Assembly (NCBI RefSeq): GCF_900199455.1
Contig: NZ_FZQR01000003.1
Location: 580,001 to 644,000, forward strand
Source of the DNA: Mesorhizobium carmichaelinearum
Lineage (GTDB): Bacteria; Pseudomonadota; Alphaproteobacteria; Rhizobiales; Rhizobiaceae
DNA length: 64,000 bases
Direction of reading: 5' to 3'
Shown one piece after another: positions 39,822-48,278 of the stretch (positions are counted from its first letter, which is position 1; every line of letters starts with the position of its first letter). Below the pieces are notes generated by a model that did not search any database, had not been told where the DNA came from, and was given only the letters and a program-made list of their open reading frames with translations. Made by a program: the position numbers and the translations under genes.

Positions 39822-40766
39822 ATGATCCCGAATTTTTGCGGCTGCAGGCGCCTTGCCGAGCCCTCTGCCTCTCACACAAATGGCACAAGAACAACGGACG
39901 GGCGTCCGCGGTCCAACGCGGCGTATGGTGCAAAGGCTGGAACGATCGCACGGTTCGCGGGCACCGTCGTCGGCCTTTGGTTTCTGTCAGGCCTTGCGTC
40001 AGTGGCGAGCGCCGCCAATGCGTCGGTTTTCCTCGACGACCAGACCTGGACCGAACTGCGCGACCGGATCGGCGCCGGGACGACGACGATCATTATCCCG
40101 ATAGGCGGCACCGAACAGAACGGGCCTGCCATGGCTTTGGGCAAGCACAATGTGCGGGTCAAGTTCCTGGCCGAAAAAATAGCCGGCCAACTGGGCAACG
40201 CCTTGGTCGCGCCCGTGATCTCCTACGTCCCGGAAGGAACCATCGATCCGCCTACCGCCCATATGCGGTTTCCCGGCACGATCACCGTCAGCGACAAGAC
40301 TTTCGAGGAACTGCTCGAATCCGCGGCCCGCAGCTTCAAGCTGCATGGCTTCAAGACCATCGTGCTGATTGGCGACCATGGCGGCTATCAGGCCGACGAG
40401 CGCCATGTCGCCGATCGCCTGAATGCCGAATGGCGCAAAACCCCGGTCCGGGTGTTTGCGGCGCTCGAATACTATCAGATCACCCAGGGCGCCTATGTCG
40501 ACAAGCTCCTGTCGGCCGGCGCGACGCAGCCGGAGATCGGAACCCACGCGGGACTGGCCGACACGTCGCTCATGCTCGCCATCGACCCGTCCATGGTGCG
40601 CAAGGATCGCCTTGCGGCCGCCCCGAAGTTCAATGCCGGCGACGGCGTCTACGGCGGCGATCCGACACGATCGTCAGCCGCGTTTGGCCAGCTCGGCGTA
40701 GACCTGATCGTCAACGGAACGACCGAGGCGATCCGCAGCTTCATCGAAAAGCAGCAGCCCAAATGA
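39822..40766 (+). CDS. Exported creatininase-family protein with altered metal site
   Basis: Creatininase-fold amidohydrolase of 314 aa. A long N-terminus holds a hydrophobic export segment (about 45-65, ending VASAANA), unusual for this family. The family blocks are IPIGGTEQNGPAMALGKHN, HMRFPGTITVS and LIGDHGGYQ. Aligned to canonical EQHGPH...GTD, Glu98 is kept, but the ligand His is Asn100 and the ligand Asp is His109; the GPH His is Ala. H186 is kept. Activity may be changed or lost. Start ATG 39822 lacks a clear ribosome site. ATGA overlap with the propeller gene. Confidence 0.85.
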   Translation: MIPNFCGCRRLAEPSASHTNGTRTTDGRPRSNAAYGAKAGTIARFAGTVVGLWFLSGLASVASAANASVFLDDQTWTELRDRIGAGTTTIIIPIGGTEQNGPAMALGKHNVRVKFLAEKIAGQLGNALVAPVISYVPEGTIDPPTAHMRFPGTITVSDKTFEELLESAARSFKLHGFKTIVLIGDHGGYQADERHVADRLNAEWRKTPVRVFAALEYYQITQGAYVDKLLSAGATQPEIGTHAGLADTSLMLAIDPSMVRKDRLAAAPKFNAGDGVYGGDPTRSSAAFGQLGVDLIVNGTTEAIRSFIEKQQPK

Positions 40767-41932
40767 TCAAGGCATATTGGTGGTTCACGAGCTTGTCCGC
40801 GCCGCTCGTGTTGTTGTTCGCGCTGGCCTCGGCATCGGCTTCAGCCGGCTCGTGCCCGGAAGATTGCAGCGAGCCGCCGCCCCGGGCTCCGATCAACATC
40901 TACAGCCAGACAAGTTCTGATCATTTGAGCCCGGCGACGGCAGGCGCGCTGCCGCGTGTCTATGTTCCGAACCGCTCGTCTAACAGCGTATCGGTCATCG
41001 ACCCCGTGACCCTCAAGGAAGTCGACAGGTTCCCTGTCGGGCGCAAGCCGCAGCACGTCGTTCCGTCCTGGGATCTTAAGACGCTCTGGGTCGCCAACAA
41101 CGCCAGCGGCACCAGCAAGGGCAGCGTGACGCCCATCGACCCAAAGACCGCCAAGCCGGGCCACGATATTCCGGTCGATGACCCCTACAACATGTATTTC
41201 ATGCCGGACGGCAGTTCGGCCGTCATCGTCGATGAAGCCTACCAGCGGCTCGACCTGCGCGATCCGCAGACCATGGCGCTGAAATCGACGATACCGACAC
41301 CAACCTGCCCCGGTATCAACCACGCCGATTTTTCCGCCGACAATGCCTACGCCATCTTCACCTGCGAATATGGCGATGGCGGCCTGTTGAAGGTGGACCT
41401 GAAAAACCAGAAAGTGCTCGGCCACCTCGCTCTGTCGAAGATGGGCATGCCGCAGGACGTCCGGCTCTCCCCCGACGGCAAGGTCTTCTACGTCGCCGAC
41501 ATGATGAACGACGGCGTGTTCCTGATCGACGGAGACAGCTTTTCCGAGATCGGCTTCATCGCCACCGGTATCGGCACGCACGGATTTGTCGTGAGCCGCG
41601 ACGGGACGAAGCTCTATGTTTCAAACCGCGGCTCGCACAAGATGGAGCAAGGCCGTGCAAAGGGGCCGGGCAGCGTGACCGTCATCGATTTCGCCACCCG
41701 ATCGGTCGTCGCGCAATGGCCCATACCGGGTGGCGGCAGCCCCGACATGGGCAATGTCAGCGCCGACGGCAAGCAATTGTGGCTGTCCGGCCGCTTCGAC
41801 AGCGAGGTCTACATGATCGACACGACTTCGGGCGCTGTAACGAAGATCCCGGTCGGCGTCGAGCCTCACGGCTTGACGGTCTGGCCGCAGCCCGGCCGAT
41901 ACTCGCAGGGCCACACCGGCAATATGCGATAG
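40763..41932 (+). CDS. Exported YVTN/YncE-like beta-propeller protein
   Basis: A 389-aa protein with signal peptide (about 1-28, ending ASASAG), a short segment with CPEDC, then repeated propeller blades: YVPNRSSNSVSVIDPVT, LWVANNASG, VFYVADMMNDGVFLIDG, LYVSNRGSH and LWLSGRFDSEVYMID. Seven-bladed folds of this type act as binding platforms or quinone/cofactor partners. ATG 40763 overlaps the creatininase-like stop (ATGA), so the two are made together and probably act together in the periplasm. Exact role unknown. Confidence 0.87.
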   Translation: MIKAYWWFTSLSAPLVLLFALASASASAGSCPEDCSEPPPRAPINIYSQTSSDHLSPATAGALPRVYVPNRSSNSVSVIDPVTLKEVDRFPVGRKPQHVVPSWDLKTLWVANNASGTSKGSVTPIDPKTAKPGHDIPVDDPYNMYFMPDGSSAVIVDEAYQRLDLRDPQTMALKSTIPTPTCPGINHADFSADNAYAIFTCEYGDGGLLKVDLKNQKVLGHLALSKMGMPQDVRLSPDGKVFYVADMMNDGVFLIDGDSFSEIGFIATGIGTHGFVVSRDGTKLYVSNRGSHKMEQGRAKGPGSVTVIDFATRSVVAQWPIPGGGSPDMGNVSADGKQLWLSGRFDSEVYMIDTTSGAVTKIPVGVEPHGLTVWPQPGRYSQGHTGNMR

Positions 41933-42238
41933 GCATTTGAGGAGATCGCAGCCATGCGGCGGGTCATGCGCGTCGAAGCGCCAATCGGCATGAGGCGGCG
42001 CTAACGCCGGCCGGATGCGGTTCTGACAGAACGGCATATTTCGCCGCAGGATCTGGATACTCGATAGAGGTGATCGGGAACTTACTTCGATTTTCCTGCA
42101 GTCGACGCTAATATTGACTTCTGTTCATAAAAAAACGAGATTTTTCGGCAGAAGTTTTCTGTGAAAACCGCCAAAATCTACTCGCAATCTTGTTGCTGAT
42201 CCGCGATGCTTTAGCAATTCGGTAGCGATGAGAGAAAA
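41933..42238. other. AT-richer gap before the coiled-coil gene
   Basis: No gene seen. The right half (about 42040-42230) is visibly more A+T rich than its surroundings, with A and T runs such as CATAAAAAAACGAGATTTTT. It may hold the promoter of the coiled-coil gene. Confidence 0.45.
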
Positions 42239-43594
42239 ATGTCGCTGAATCATGAGGCCAACGGCGCCCGGCACATCAGTGCAGAAGGGAGTGCCGCTGT
42301 CCGAAAGCGCGACGATGACCCGCTCGAAGACCTGATCCGAAGCATTCAAGCCGGCACGGCTTCGCCTTCCTTCGAAGACGTGCCCACCAGATTGGCCCAG
42401 CCGGACACGCCGGCTGTCTCTCCCGGTTCAATTCAAACAGGCTGGAGCCAGACCAGGCGCGCTTCCACCCCCTTGTCCAGCCATCGGTCGATTCTGCGTT
42501 CCGGCGACGATTTGGCCGCCCATTTGAAAGGCGTGGCGGAAGGGCTGGAATTGTCGCGCCACGCGTGGTCCTCCCTGCAGGACTATCTGGTCAGGCTCGA
42601 TGCGCAAACGCGCCATGCCGACGCTCTCGAGGCCGAGACATGGGAATTGCAGGAGGCGTCGGCCAGGCTCGAACATTTGCACGATCGCGCGTCGAGAGAG
42701 CTCGAGCGAAAATCGCGCGAGTTGTCGATCGCGAACGCGACCGTCGCCGAGCTGAAGGTCGAACTCGACAGGACCCGGCAGGCCATTGCCGAGGCCGACG
42801 GGCACACCAACCAGCGCGAAGCGCGGTTTCTCAAGGCGAATGTCGAGGTCGAGCGCCTGAGAGGGAACCTGGCGCAGATCTCCGAGCAGCTTGCCGATGA
42901 GATTGTGGCCAGGCAAGCCGCCGAGCGGGCGCGTGAAGACATTGCATCGCGGCTCGCCGGCCTGGAACAGGCCGCCTTGCTGCTGCATGCCAAGGCCGCG
43001 GATTACCAGCTTCTCAACGAGCAACTGACCGGCAAACTGTCCCGGCAGATGGCGGCGCAGCAAGACCTGCACGCGCGGCTGTCCACGGCCGAGCACGAGC
43101 GCGGCGTTCTCAACGATTGCGCCGCCACCGCGCAGGAGCGGGCCGCGGGACTGGAGAGGGAGTTGCGCTCGCTCCAGCGCCGGACCACCGCTTTGCTTGT
43201 CGATCAAGCCGTTGTCCGCGCGCCGCCAAGCCCTGTCTCGGATGGTGCCGAGGAAGCAGCCGAGCATTGGCGCCAGGCTTCGCAAGCCGAGATCGCGAAG
43301 TTGCGCGAGGAACGCGACGCAGCGCGCAAGGAATGTGCCGCGGTGAAGGTTCAGCTCGCCGATCTGCACTTGCGCGGCATGACCGACGAGCTCGCCCATG
43401 CCCGTTGCCGCGATGAGAACCGCGAGCTTCACCAGAAGCTGGAAACGCCGACGCACCAGGGCCGCCACAGCGAATCGGCAGCCGATGTGAGTGCCGATCT
43501 CGAACGGGCATTCGACGGATTGGACCTCTTGGCAACCGGCGAGCTTAGCGCGGCCAACGACGGCGATCCCGCCGTGGCGCGCAAGGCGTCTTGA
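42239..43594 (+). CDS. Long coiled-coil protein of unknown function
   Basis: I do not recognise this 451-aa protein. The N-terminal 90 residues are low in structure (Ser/Pro/Thr rich). Residues about 100-400 are almost continuous heptad-like helix, rich in Glu, Arg, Ala, Leu and Gln, with repeated ELERKSRELS- and AAERAREDIASRLAGLE-like stretches. No signal peptide or membrane span. GAGAGA sits just before ATG 42239. It could be a scaffold or cytoskeletal-like protein; I infer no enzyme function. Confidence 0.75.
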   Translation: MSLNHEANGARHISAEGSAAVRKRDDDPLEDLIRSIQAGTASPSFEDVPTRLAQPDTPAVSPGSIQTGWSQTRRASTPLSSHRSILRSGDDLAAHLKGVAEGLELSRHAWSSLQDYLVRLDAQTRHADALEAETWELQEASARLEHLHDRASRELERKSRELSIANATVAELKVELDRTRQAIAEADGHTNQREARFLKANVEVERLRGNLAQISEQLADEIVARQAAERAREDIASRLAGLEQAALLLHAKAADYQLLNEQLTGKLSRQMAAQQDLHARLSTAEHERGVLNDCAATAQERAAGLERELRSLQRRTTALLVDQAVVRAPPSPVSDGAEEAAEHWRQASQAEIAKLREERDAARKECAAVKVQLADLHLRGMTDELAHARCRDENRELHQKLETPTHQGRHSESAADVSADLERAFDGLDLLATGELSAANDGDPAVARKAS

Positions 43595-44008
43595 TCGCAT
43601 TGCCGAGGCATGTCGGCCGTCAGGATGGCCAGGGCCGCCTCGCCGCCCGCCTGCGTATGAAGAGCCCGCTGGGCCGGTGGTGAGACCGGGCCCCGCTTGG
43701 CCGTTACGAAATCGCCAGCTCCGGTGGCCGAGCCTGCGCATCGGCGGAAACCGAGGCGAAGCGGCGGTTCCGACGCCCCCATGACCACCAGGATCGCCTG
43801 CGCGATCGCCAATGGATCCCCCCGTCACAGCCTCGCGGGTGTGGCCAAACCGCACCGCCAATATCTTACCGAGAGCCGTTTGGACAAAAGCGGTCCAGAC
43901 GAATGGCACATCGTCACATAACTGCAATAGCGCGCGCCTAGCTAAATCGCCGCCACATCCCAACGCGCCGCTCCATCCCGATGCGCCGCCACATCTCGAG
44001 GAAAGACC
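43595..44008. other. Gap between the coiled-coil and beta-barrel genes
   Basis: 414 bp with no convincing gene; small frames on both strands have atypical composition. The right end holds an 18-bp tandem repeat (43948-44001) that runs into the ribosome site of the beta-barrel gene. Confidence 0.5.
43948..44001 (+). repeat. Three 18-bp tandem repeats at a translation start
   Basis: Units: CGCCGCCACATCCCAACG, CGCCGCTCCATCCCGATG, CGCCGCCACATCTCGAGG. They share 12-15 of 18 positions and are exactly contiguous. The last unit supplies the GAGG of the ribosome site for ATG 44009. Confidence 0.85.
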
Positions 44009-44689
44009 ATGCTTTTGCGCACCATCATCGCCCCATTGGGCGTCTGCTTGTCCATGGCCACATCGGCCCTTGCAGCCGACCTGGTCGAAGCCCCGCCACC
44101 GGCAGCGCCGACCTGGACGATTGCAATCGAGGGGGACCCGGAATTCTACGCCATCGACAATGGCAGCAACACCGCCCGCTCGCTTGCCGACACCTACTAC
44201 AAGCTCAGCGTTTCGCACAATTTCGACAATAATTTTGTCGGCGGGATCTTTATCCAGCCGACCTTCAAGACTGGCGGAAAGTCGCAGTACTACGCCGAAG
44301 CGAGCCTCGGCTACAAAATCAAGATCACCGATGCCTTCAGCCTGACCCCGAGCCTCGGGCTCGGCTACACCTGGCACGACACCGGCATCATCAAGGATGC
44401 GGATGCCAACGCGAATGTTCCCTACTACGCCCTCTATCTCGCGGGCGATTGGAAGCTGTCCAAGCAGTGGACCTGGAACGTCTTCAACTTCCGCTACCGC
44501 AATGCCTTCAGCACCACCTGGGAAACGCCGAAGCTGGCCACCGGCGTGACCTACAACATCGACCCGACCAACGCGGTCTATGCCAGCGTCGGGTACTCCT
44601 GGAAGAAGACGGACACGACTTCGGCTCCCTACAACGGTCTCGCCGGCGACAAATGGAACATCGGGATCGGCTACAAGCACTCGCTCTGA
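44009..44689 (+). CDS. Small outer-membrane beta-barrel-like protein
   Basis: A 226-aa exported protein. Signal peptide about 1-23 (ending SALA), then a mature chain rich in alternating aromatic/polar strands: GIFIQPTFKTG, YYAEASLGYKIKI, FSLTPSLGLGYTW, YALYLAGDWKL, WNVFNFRYRNAF, VYASVGYSWKK, KWNIGIGYKHSL. This suggests an 8-stranded barrel of the outer membrane. It ends in Leu rather than the usual Phe. GAGGAAAGACC precedes ATG 44009. Function unknown. Confidence 0.75.
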   Translation: MLLRTIIAPLGVCLSMATSALAADLVEAPPPAAPTWTIAIEGDPEFYAIDNGSNTARSLADTYYKLSVSHNFDNNFVGGIFIQPTFKTGGKSQYYAEASLGYKIKITDAFSLTPSLGLGYTWHDTGIIKDADANANVPYYALYLAGDWKLSKQWTWNVFNFRYRNAFSTTWETPKLATGVTYNIDPTNAVYASVGYSWKKTDTTSAPYNGLAGDKWNIGIGYKHSL

Positions 44690-44933
44690 GCGAATTGGCG
44701 AGAGTTAAGGGCTTGGCTTTGGCACAGGCCTTCATCCATCTGTCAGTTGCATCCGGGGCGGCGAAATCCACCGCTCCGGACAGCCCGAACCGGCAACGCG
44801 CATTTTCAGACGGTGCACCTCGGCGGCGCTGAGCCGAAACCTGTGCTAATCCTCTTCGCCAAGGCTTCAGAGGACACTCCTTCGTCTAACAAGTCTTGGA
44901 TGGCCTGCCATCCGAAGCTCGAAGAGCGAAGGA

Positions 44934-45018
44934 TGGTGCCCCTAGCCGGGATCGAACCAGCACTCCTTGCGGAACTCGATTTTGAGTCGAGCGCGTCTAC
45001 CAATTCCGCCATAGGGGC
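44934..45018 (-). tRNA. tRNA-Leu (anticodon CAA)
   Basis: 85 nt with encoded CCA. The acceptor stem GCCCCTA pairs with TAGGGGC. The anticodon stem CTCGA/TCGAG holds loop CTCAAAA with anticodon CAA (plus-strand 44982-44984). A long variable arm (TTCCGCAAGGAGT) and T arm GCTGG-TTCGATC-CCGGC fit a class II Leu tRNA. It reads UUG codons. Confidence 0.97.
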
Positions 45019-45135
45019 TCAGGCCGGGCGGCCTGGATGGGCGCGGACTATACGGTCGGAGGCCTGTTCGTCAACTGGCCAATTGCCGGCAATCCCGGAT
45101 ACCGCCAGATTTCACCACCCGCGATAGCGATGCCC

Positions 45136-46209
45136 CTAGAAATCGACGGAGAAGACCAGGGGGCCGCCATCGCACATGCCGTCGGACAAGACCAGAATTT
45201 TAAGGTGATGCGGCTCATCGCTGAGCACTGCAATGCCTTCCGGTTTGATTTCCTTATCGTCACAGCCCGCGCCATCGCGGAGCGCGACCCCTGACAGGTC
45301 AAGTTCGGTCAACAATTTGGGCGTAGCCTTGCCGCCATCATCATGCGAGCCATCCCACAGGCTGAAGGTCCATGTTGGCGGAGACGTACCAGCGCTCGGT
45401 TCCGCATCTCCTGGCCCGGCAAGGACCAGGATACCGTCCTTGACGGCTGCCAGATCACGGATGCCGCGCCCCTTGCCAACCTCTAGATTGGTCAATTCGG
45501 GCGAGGCGGGTTCATTGGCGAACAGGGCCTTCTTGTCGAGAGCCAGAATTGGCGCATAGCCGGCGTTCGCCGGTCCCCGAAAGCCCAGATACAGCTTCGG
45601 CCCCATGACGGCCATACCTTCGATGTCCACGCCTTGGCCGTCCTTAAGACAGTCGTCGAGATGCTCTTTGACACCCGAAACGGCAGCAAAAACCTTGTCC
45701 AGCCCGGTGGCGTCGGTGATATCGCTTATCTTGCCATTGGCGTCTGTCAGAACGGCTCCGCTGGCCGGATCATAACCGATGCGGAGCAAATGGTGGCTGG
45801 CTGGATTCTCATCGCAGTGTTTGCGCTTACGCGCATGCGAGCCGGCCAGATAGTAATAGCCATTGTCGGCAGCGGCGGCTTCGGCGTCCAACTCAGCGCC
45901 GTCCAGCGGTAAGTCGAGCGGCTTTTCGTCCACCGCATAGGATCCATCCCCCAACAGGATCGTGCGCGTAGCGATGCCTTCATCCAATGCCAACAGACAT
46001 CTTCGCGGAGCCGGTTGAAGCGCACAGGCGATTCCGCTCACCGACTTGCGGGTGTCCTTGTCGAATGGCAAACCGCCTCCGCTCTGCCAGGGCCCACCGA
46101 CCGGCGCCAGGGAGCCTGCGGACGCGGCATGCCCGATCACGGCACAAGCGGCCACGATCAGCCATTTTTGCACATGCCGTCGATATGTCACGCCTTCGAC
46201 CCGCATCAT
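45136..46209 (-). CDS. DUF3616 domain-containing exported protein
   Basis: A 357-aa protein of the DUF3616 family, possibly a beta-propeller. Signal peptide MMRVEGVTYRRHVQKWLIVA...ASAGS. Family motifs are YLAGSHARKRK (about the middle), GQGVDIEGMAVMGPKLYLGF and KPEGIAVL near the end. ATG 46209 has GGGGGAGG nine bases upstream; a longer frame to 46332 lacks a signal peptide at its start and is rejected. Function unknown; located next to tRNA-Leu. Confidence 0.83.
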   Translation of the reverse strand: MMRVEGVTYRRHVQKWLIVAACAVIGHAASAGSLAPVGGPWQSGGGLPFDKDTRKSVSGIACALQPAPRRCLLALDEGIATRTILLGDGSYAVDEKPLDLPLDGAELDAEAAAADNGYYYLAGSHARKRKHCDENPASHHLLRIGYDPASGAVLTDANGKISDITDATGLDKVFAAVSGVKEHLDDCLKDGQGVDIEGMAVMGPKLYLGFRGPANAGYAPILALDKKALFANEPASPELTNLEVGKGRGIRDLAAVKDGILVLAGPGDAEPSAGTSPPTWTFSLWDGSHDDGGKATPKLLTELDLSGVALRDGAGCDDKEIKPEGIAVLSDEPHHLKILVLSDGMCDGGPLVFSVDF

Positions 46210-46784
46210 ATGTAGGAACCTCCCCCATCGTCCAATGGGCAACTTGTAAATCGCAAGATGTCCATTCTCTCTCCGCGCCTCAAAGTTCAAAATCGACGTC
46301 GCCATTTTCAATCGATCGACCGCGTTGCTCACCTAAGCCGTCTTTCTCAACAATAGATATGTTGCATCGCAATATTCAAAAGCTTTCCGCGAGACATCGA
46401 CTTTATCCCTATTTTTGATACTTGCAATACTGGCATTTATTTCGCCAGGCAGCGCTGAGTGAAACAGCCGCCCCTCTGGAAAAGCCGTGCGGCGCTCTAT
46501 CAAATCATCCCTTCGACAGCGCTGGAGCCCGTTTCGGGAAAATCCGACGCCCCACTCAACAGAGACTCGTAGCCGCACGTTCGATTTGAGAGCCAGGCGC
46601 GCGGATGCGACCAATCTTCGCCTTTTGATTTTCATCACGGCGCTGCCATTGTGCAGCGCGGAAAATCTTTCTAGACAGGCGGCGCATGCAGCATGGCGCA
46701 TCTGTAAGGATGGCCGCGCGCGCTTTGGGTCTTGTTTCACCCCAGGCATCTGCGCACTTTTGGGCGACACGCATAGGAGAGCCG
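46210..46784. other. 575-bp gap with no confident gene
   Basis: It lies between two divergent genes. A minus-strand frame (46333-46827) exists but overlaps the YqaA-like start and has an odd Arg/Ser-rich composition, so I do not call it. No hairpin or repeat stood out. Confidence 0.45.
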
Positions 46785-47369
46785 ATGCTTCGCGGACTGT
46801 ACGACTGGACCTTGTCTCTCGCTGCACGCAAGTCCGCCGAATGGTGGCTGGCCTTCATCGCTTTCGTCGAAAGCTCGGTGTTCTTCATTCCGGCCGACGT
46901 ACTTTTCCTGCCCATGGCGTTGGCGCGGCCCGAACGCGCCTATCGCTACGCGCTGACCGCCACCGTTGCGTCCGTGCTGGGCGGCATTGCCGGCTGGCTG
47001 ATCGGCTACTACGCCTATGACACGATAGCACGGCCGATCCTGGAACACTTCGGCGGCCTTGCCACGTTCGAGAAGTGGCAGTCGTCCGGCACCGGGCTAA
47101 TGCTGATGCTGCTCGTCACATCCGGCGTTGCGCACCTGCCGCCGATCAAGGTGGTCACTATTCTGGCCGGGGCGCTTCACATCAATCTTGTTGTCTTCAT
47201 CGTCTCGGCGATCTTGGCGCGCGGCGCCCGTTTCCTGCTGCTGGCGTGGCTGTTGCGCCGCTACGGCGAGTCGATCCGCGAGTTCATCGAAAAGCGCCTT
47301 GGCCTGATCGTCGGCGCCGCCGCGGCTGCCCTGATTTTGCTCTATATCGTCGTCAAATACGCCTTCTGA
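46785..47369 (+). CDS. YqaA family (DedA/SNARE-associated-like) membrane protein
   Basis: A 194-aa inner membrane protein with helices near residues 15-40, 50-75, 105-135, 140-165 and 170-193. FVESSVFFIPADVLFLPMAL and VTSGVAHLPPIKVVTILAGA fit the YqaA/DedA (VTT domain) family, linked to lipid transport and membrane homeostasis. TAGGAGAGCCG precedes ATG 46785. It lies 79 bp before dsbB in the same direction. Confidence 0.86.
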   Translation: MLRGLYDWTLSLAARKSAEWWLAFIAFVESSVFFIPADVLFLPMALARPERAYRYALTATVASVLGGIAGWLIGYYAYDTIARPILEHFGGLATFEKWQSSGTGLMLMLLVTSGVAHLPPIKVVTILAGALHINLVVFIVSAILARGARFLLLAWLLRRYGESIREFIEKRLGLIVGAAAAALILLYIVVKYAF

Positions 47370-47448
47370 GGCCTCGTCAAAACCAGGTAACGGTTCTGAA
47401 CGGGGCAAGCGGACCTGGCGGGCGGCGAACTCAACGGACGAAAGACCC

Positions 47449-47967
47449 ATGACAGCGACCATGAATGCCGATACCGGACGCCAGCGGACGCGGACCGCCC
47501 TGTTTCTCGCCGTCGCCATGGCCGCGACCGTCGGCTCGGCGCTCGGCTTCCAGTACATTGGCGGCTATATCCCCTGCCATCTCTGCCTGGAGCAGCGCAC
47601 CCCCTATTATATCGGCGCGCCGCTGATGGTGCTGGCGGTGATTGCATCGATGCTGCGGGCGCCGGCCTGGCTGACTCGCGGCCTGCTGGGCATTGGCGGC
47701 CTGCTGATGCTCTACGGCCTCTATCTCGGCGTCTACCATTCCGGTGTCGAATGGCAGTGGTGGGCCGGCCCGACCGATTGCACGGCGGGTGCAGGCCCGG
47801 TCGACACCGGTGGCAAGGGCGTTCTCGACGCGCTCGACAAATTCGTGCCGCCCTCCTGCGACAAGGCCGCCCTGCGCATCCTGGGACTGTCGCTGGCCGG
47901 CTGGAACGCCATCGCCAGCCTTGTCCTGGCCGCCGTCGCCTTTCGCGGCGTGCTTTCCCGCGACTAA
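47449..47967 (+). CDS. dsbB: Disulfide bond formation protein B
   Basis: Four-helix membrane quinone reductase that reoxidises DsbA. The first periplasmic Cys pair is in YIPCHLCLEQRTPYY (CxxC), and the Arg after it is conserved. The second Cys pair lies in the second loop (PTDCTAG ... PPSCDKA). At 172 aa with four hydrophobic segments the layout is normal. GACGAAAGACCC precedes ATG 47449. No dsbA is adjacent. Confidence 0.92.
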   Translation: MTATMNADTGRQRTRTALFLAVAMAATVGSALGFQYIGGYIPCHLCLEQRTPYYIGAPLMVLAVIASMLRAPAWLTRGLLGIGGLLMLYGLYLGVYHSGVEWQWWAGPTDCTAGAGPVDTGGKGVLDALDKFVPPSCDKAALRILGLSLAGWNAIASLVLAAVAFRGVLSRD

Positions 47968-47984
47968 CACTGATCAGGGTGACT

Positions 47985-48248
47985 TCAGACCTGTTCGACG
48001 CTGAGGATATTCATGTCTCTGTGTTTTCCAAGATACGCAGCGAGACAGTCCCAGAATTCGTCGAGCAGGGCCTTTCCGTCGGCGTCAAAGTCATTTCTTG
48101 CAACAAGCAGGAGTTTCCCGCCGGCATAGGTGCAACTCGGCTGCTCGTGCCACTTTCGGTTGGCGCGAAACTCTTGCTCTATGTCGATGGCAGCTTGCGG
48201 GCCTAACGCCGGCGCAACCTCAAGGCACTCGATCGTGATCTTGTACAT
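47985..48248 (-). CDS. Small conserved-looking hypothetical protein (87 aa)
   Basis: A soluble 87-residue frame with balanced composition (MYKITIECLEVAPALGPQAA, then GKLLLVARNDFDADGKALLD). No motif recognised, no signal or span. The ribosome site before ATG 48248 is weak. It ends 17 bases from the convergent dsbB stop and lies just downstream of the HNH gene on the same strand. Codon use looks real, but it remains tentative. Confidence 0.5.
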   Translation of the reverse strand: MYKITIECLEVAPALGPQAAIDIEQEFRANRKWHEQPSCTYAGGKLLLVARNDFDADGKALLDEFWDCLAAYLGKHRDMNILSVEQV

Positions 48249-48278
48249 GCGCTGGCCAATCGGCTCCAGGCGCCGACA

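Noticed and set aside
39656..40762. Long upstream extension of the propeller gene's frame
   Set aside because: It overlaps the acyltransferase and creatininase-like genes in another frame. The signal peptide and coupled ATG at 40763 mark the true start.
42428..44680. A 750-codon frame antisense to the coiled-coil and beta-barrel genes
   Set aside because: Gly/Arg-rich without motifs. The plus-strand frames have a signal peptide and clear structure, so they are preferred.
44806..45012. A short protein frame (MAELVDALDSKSSSARSAGS...)
   Set aside because: It is the usual mistranslation of a tRNA-Leu gene, which is clearly present at the same place.
46333..46827. A 164-codon minus-strand frame upstream of the YqaA-like gene
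   Set aside because: Overlaps the start of a good gene, lacks a ribosome site and any motif, and has an Arg/Ser-rich composition.
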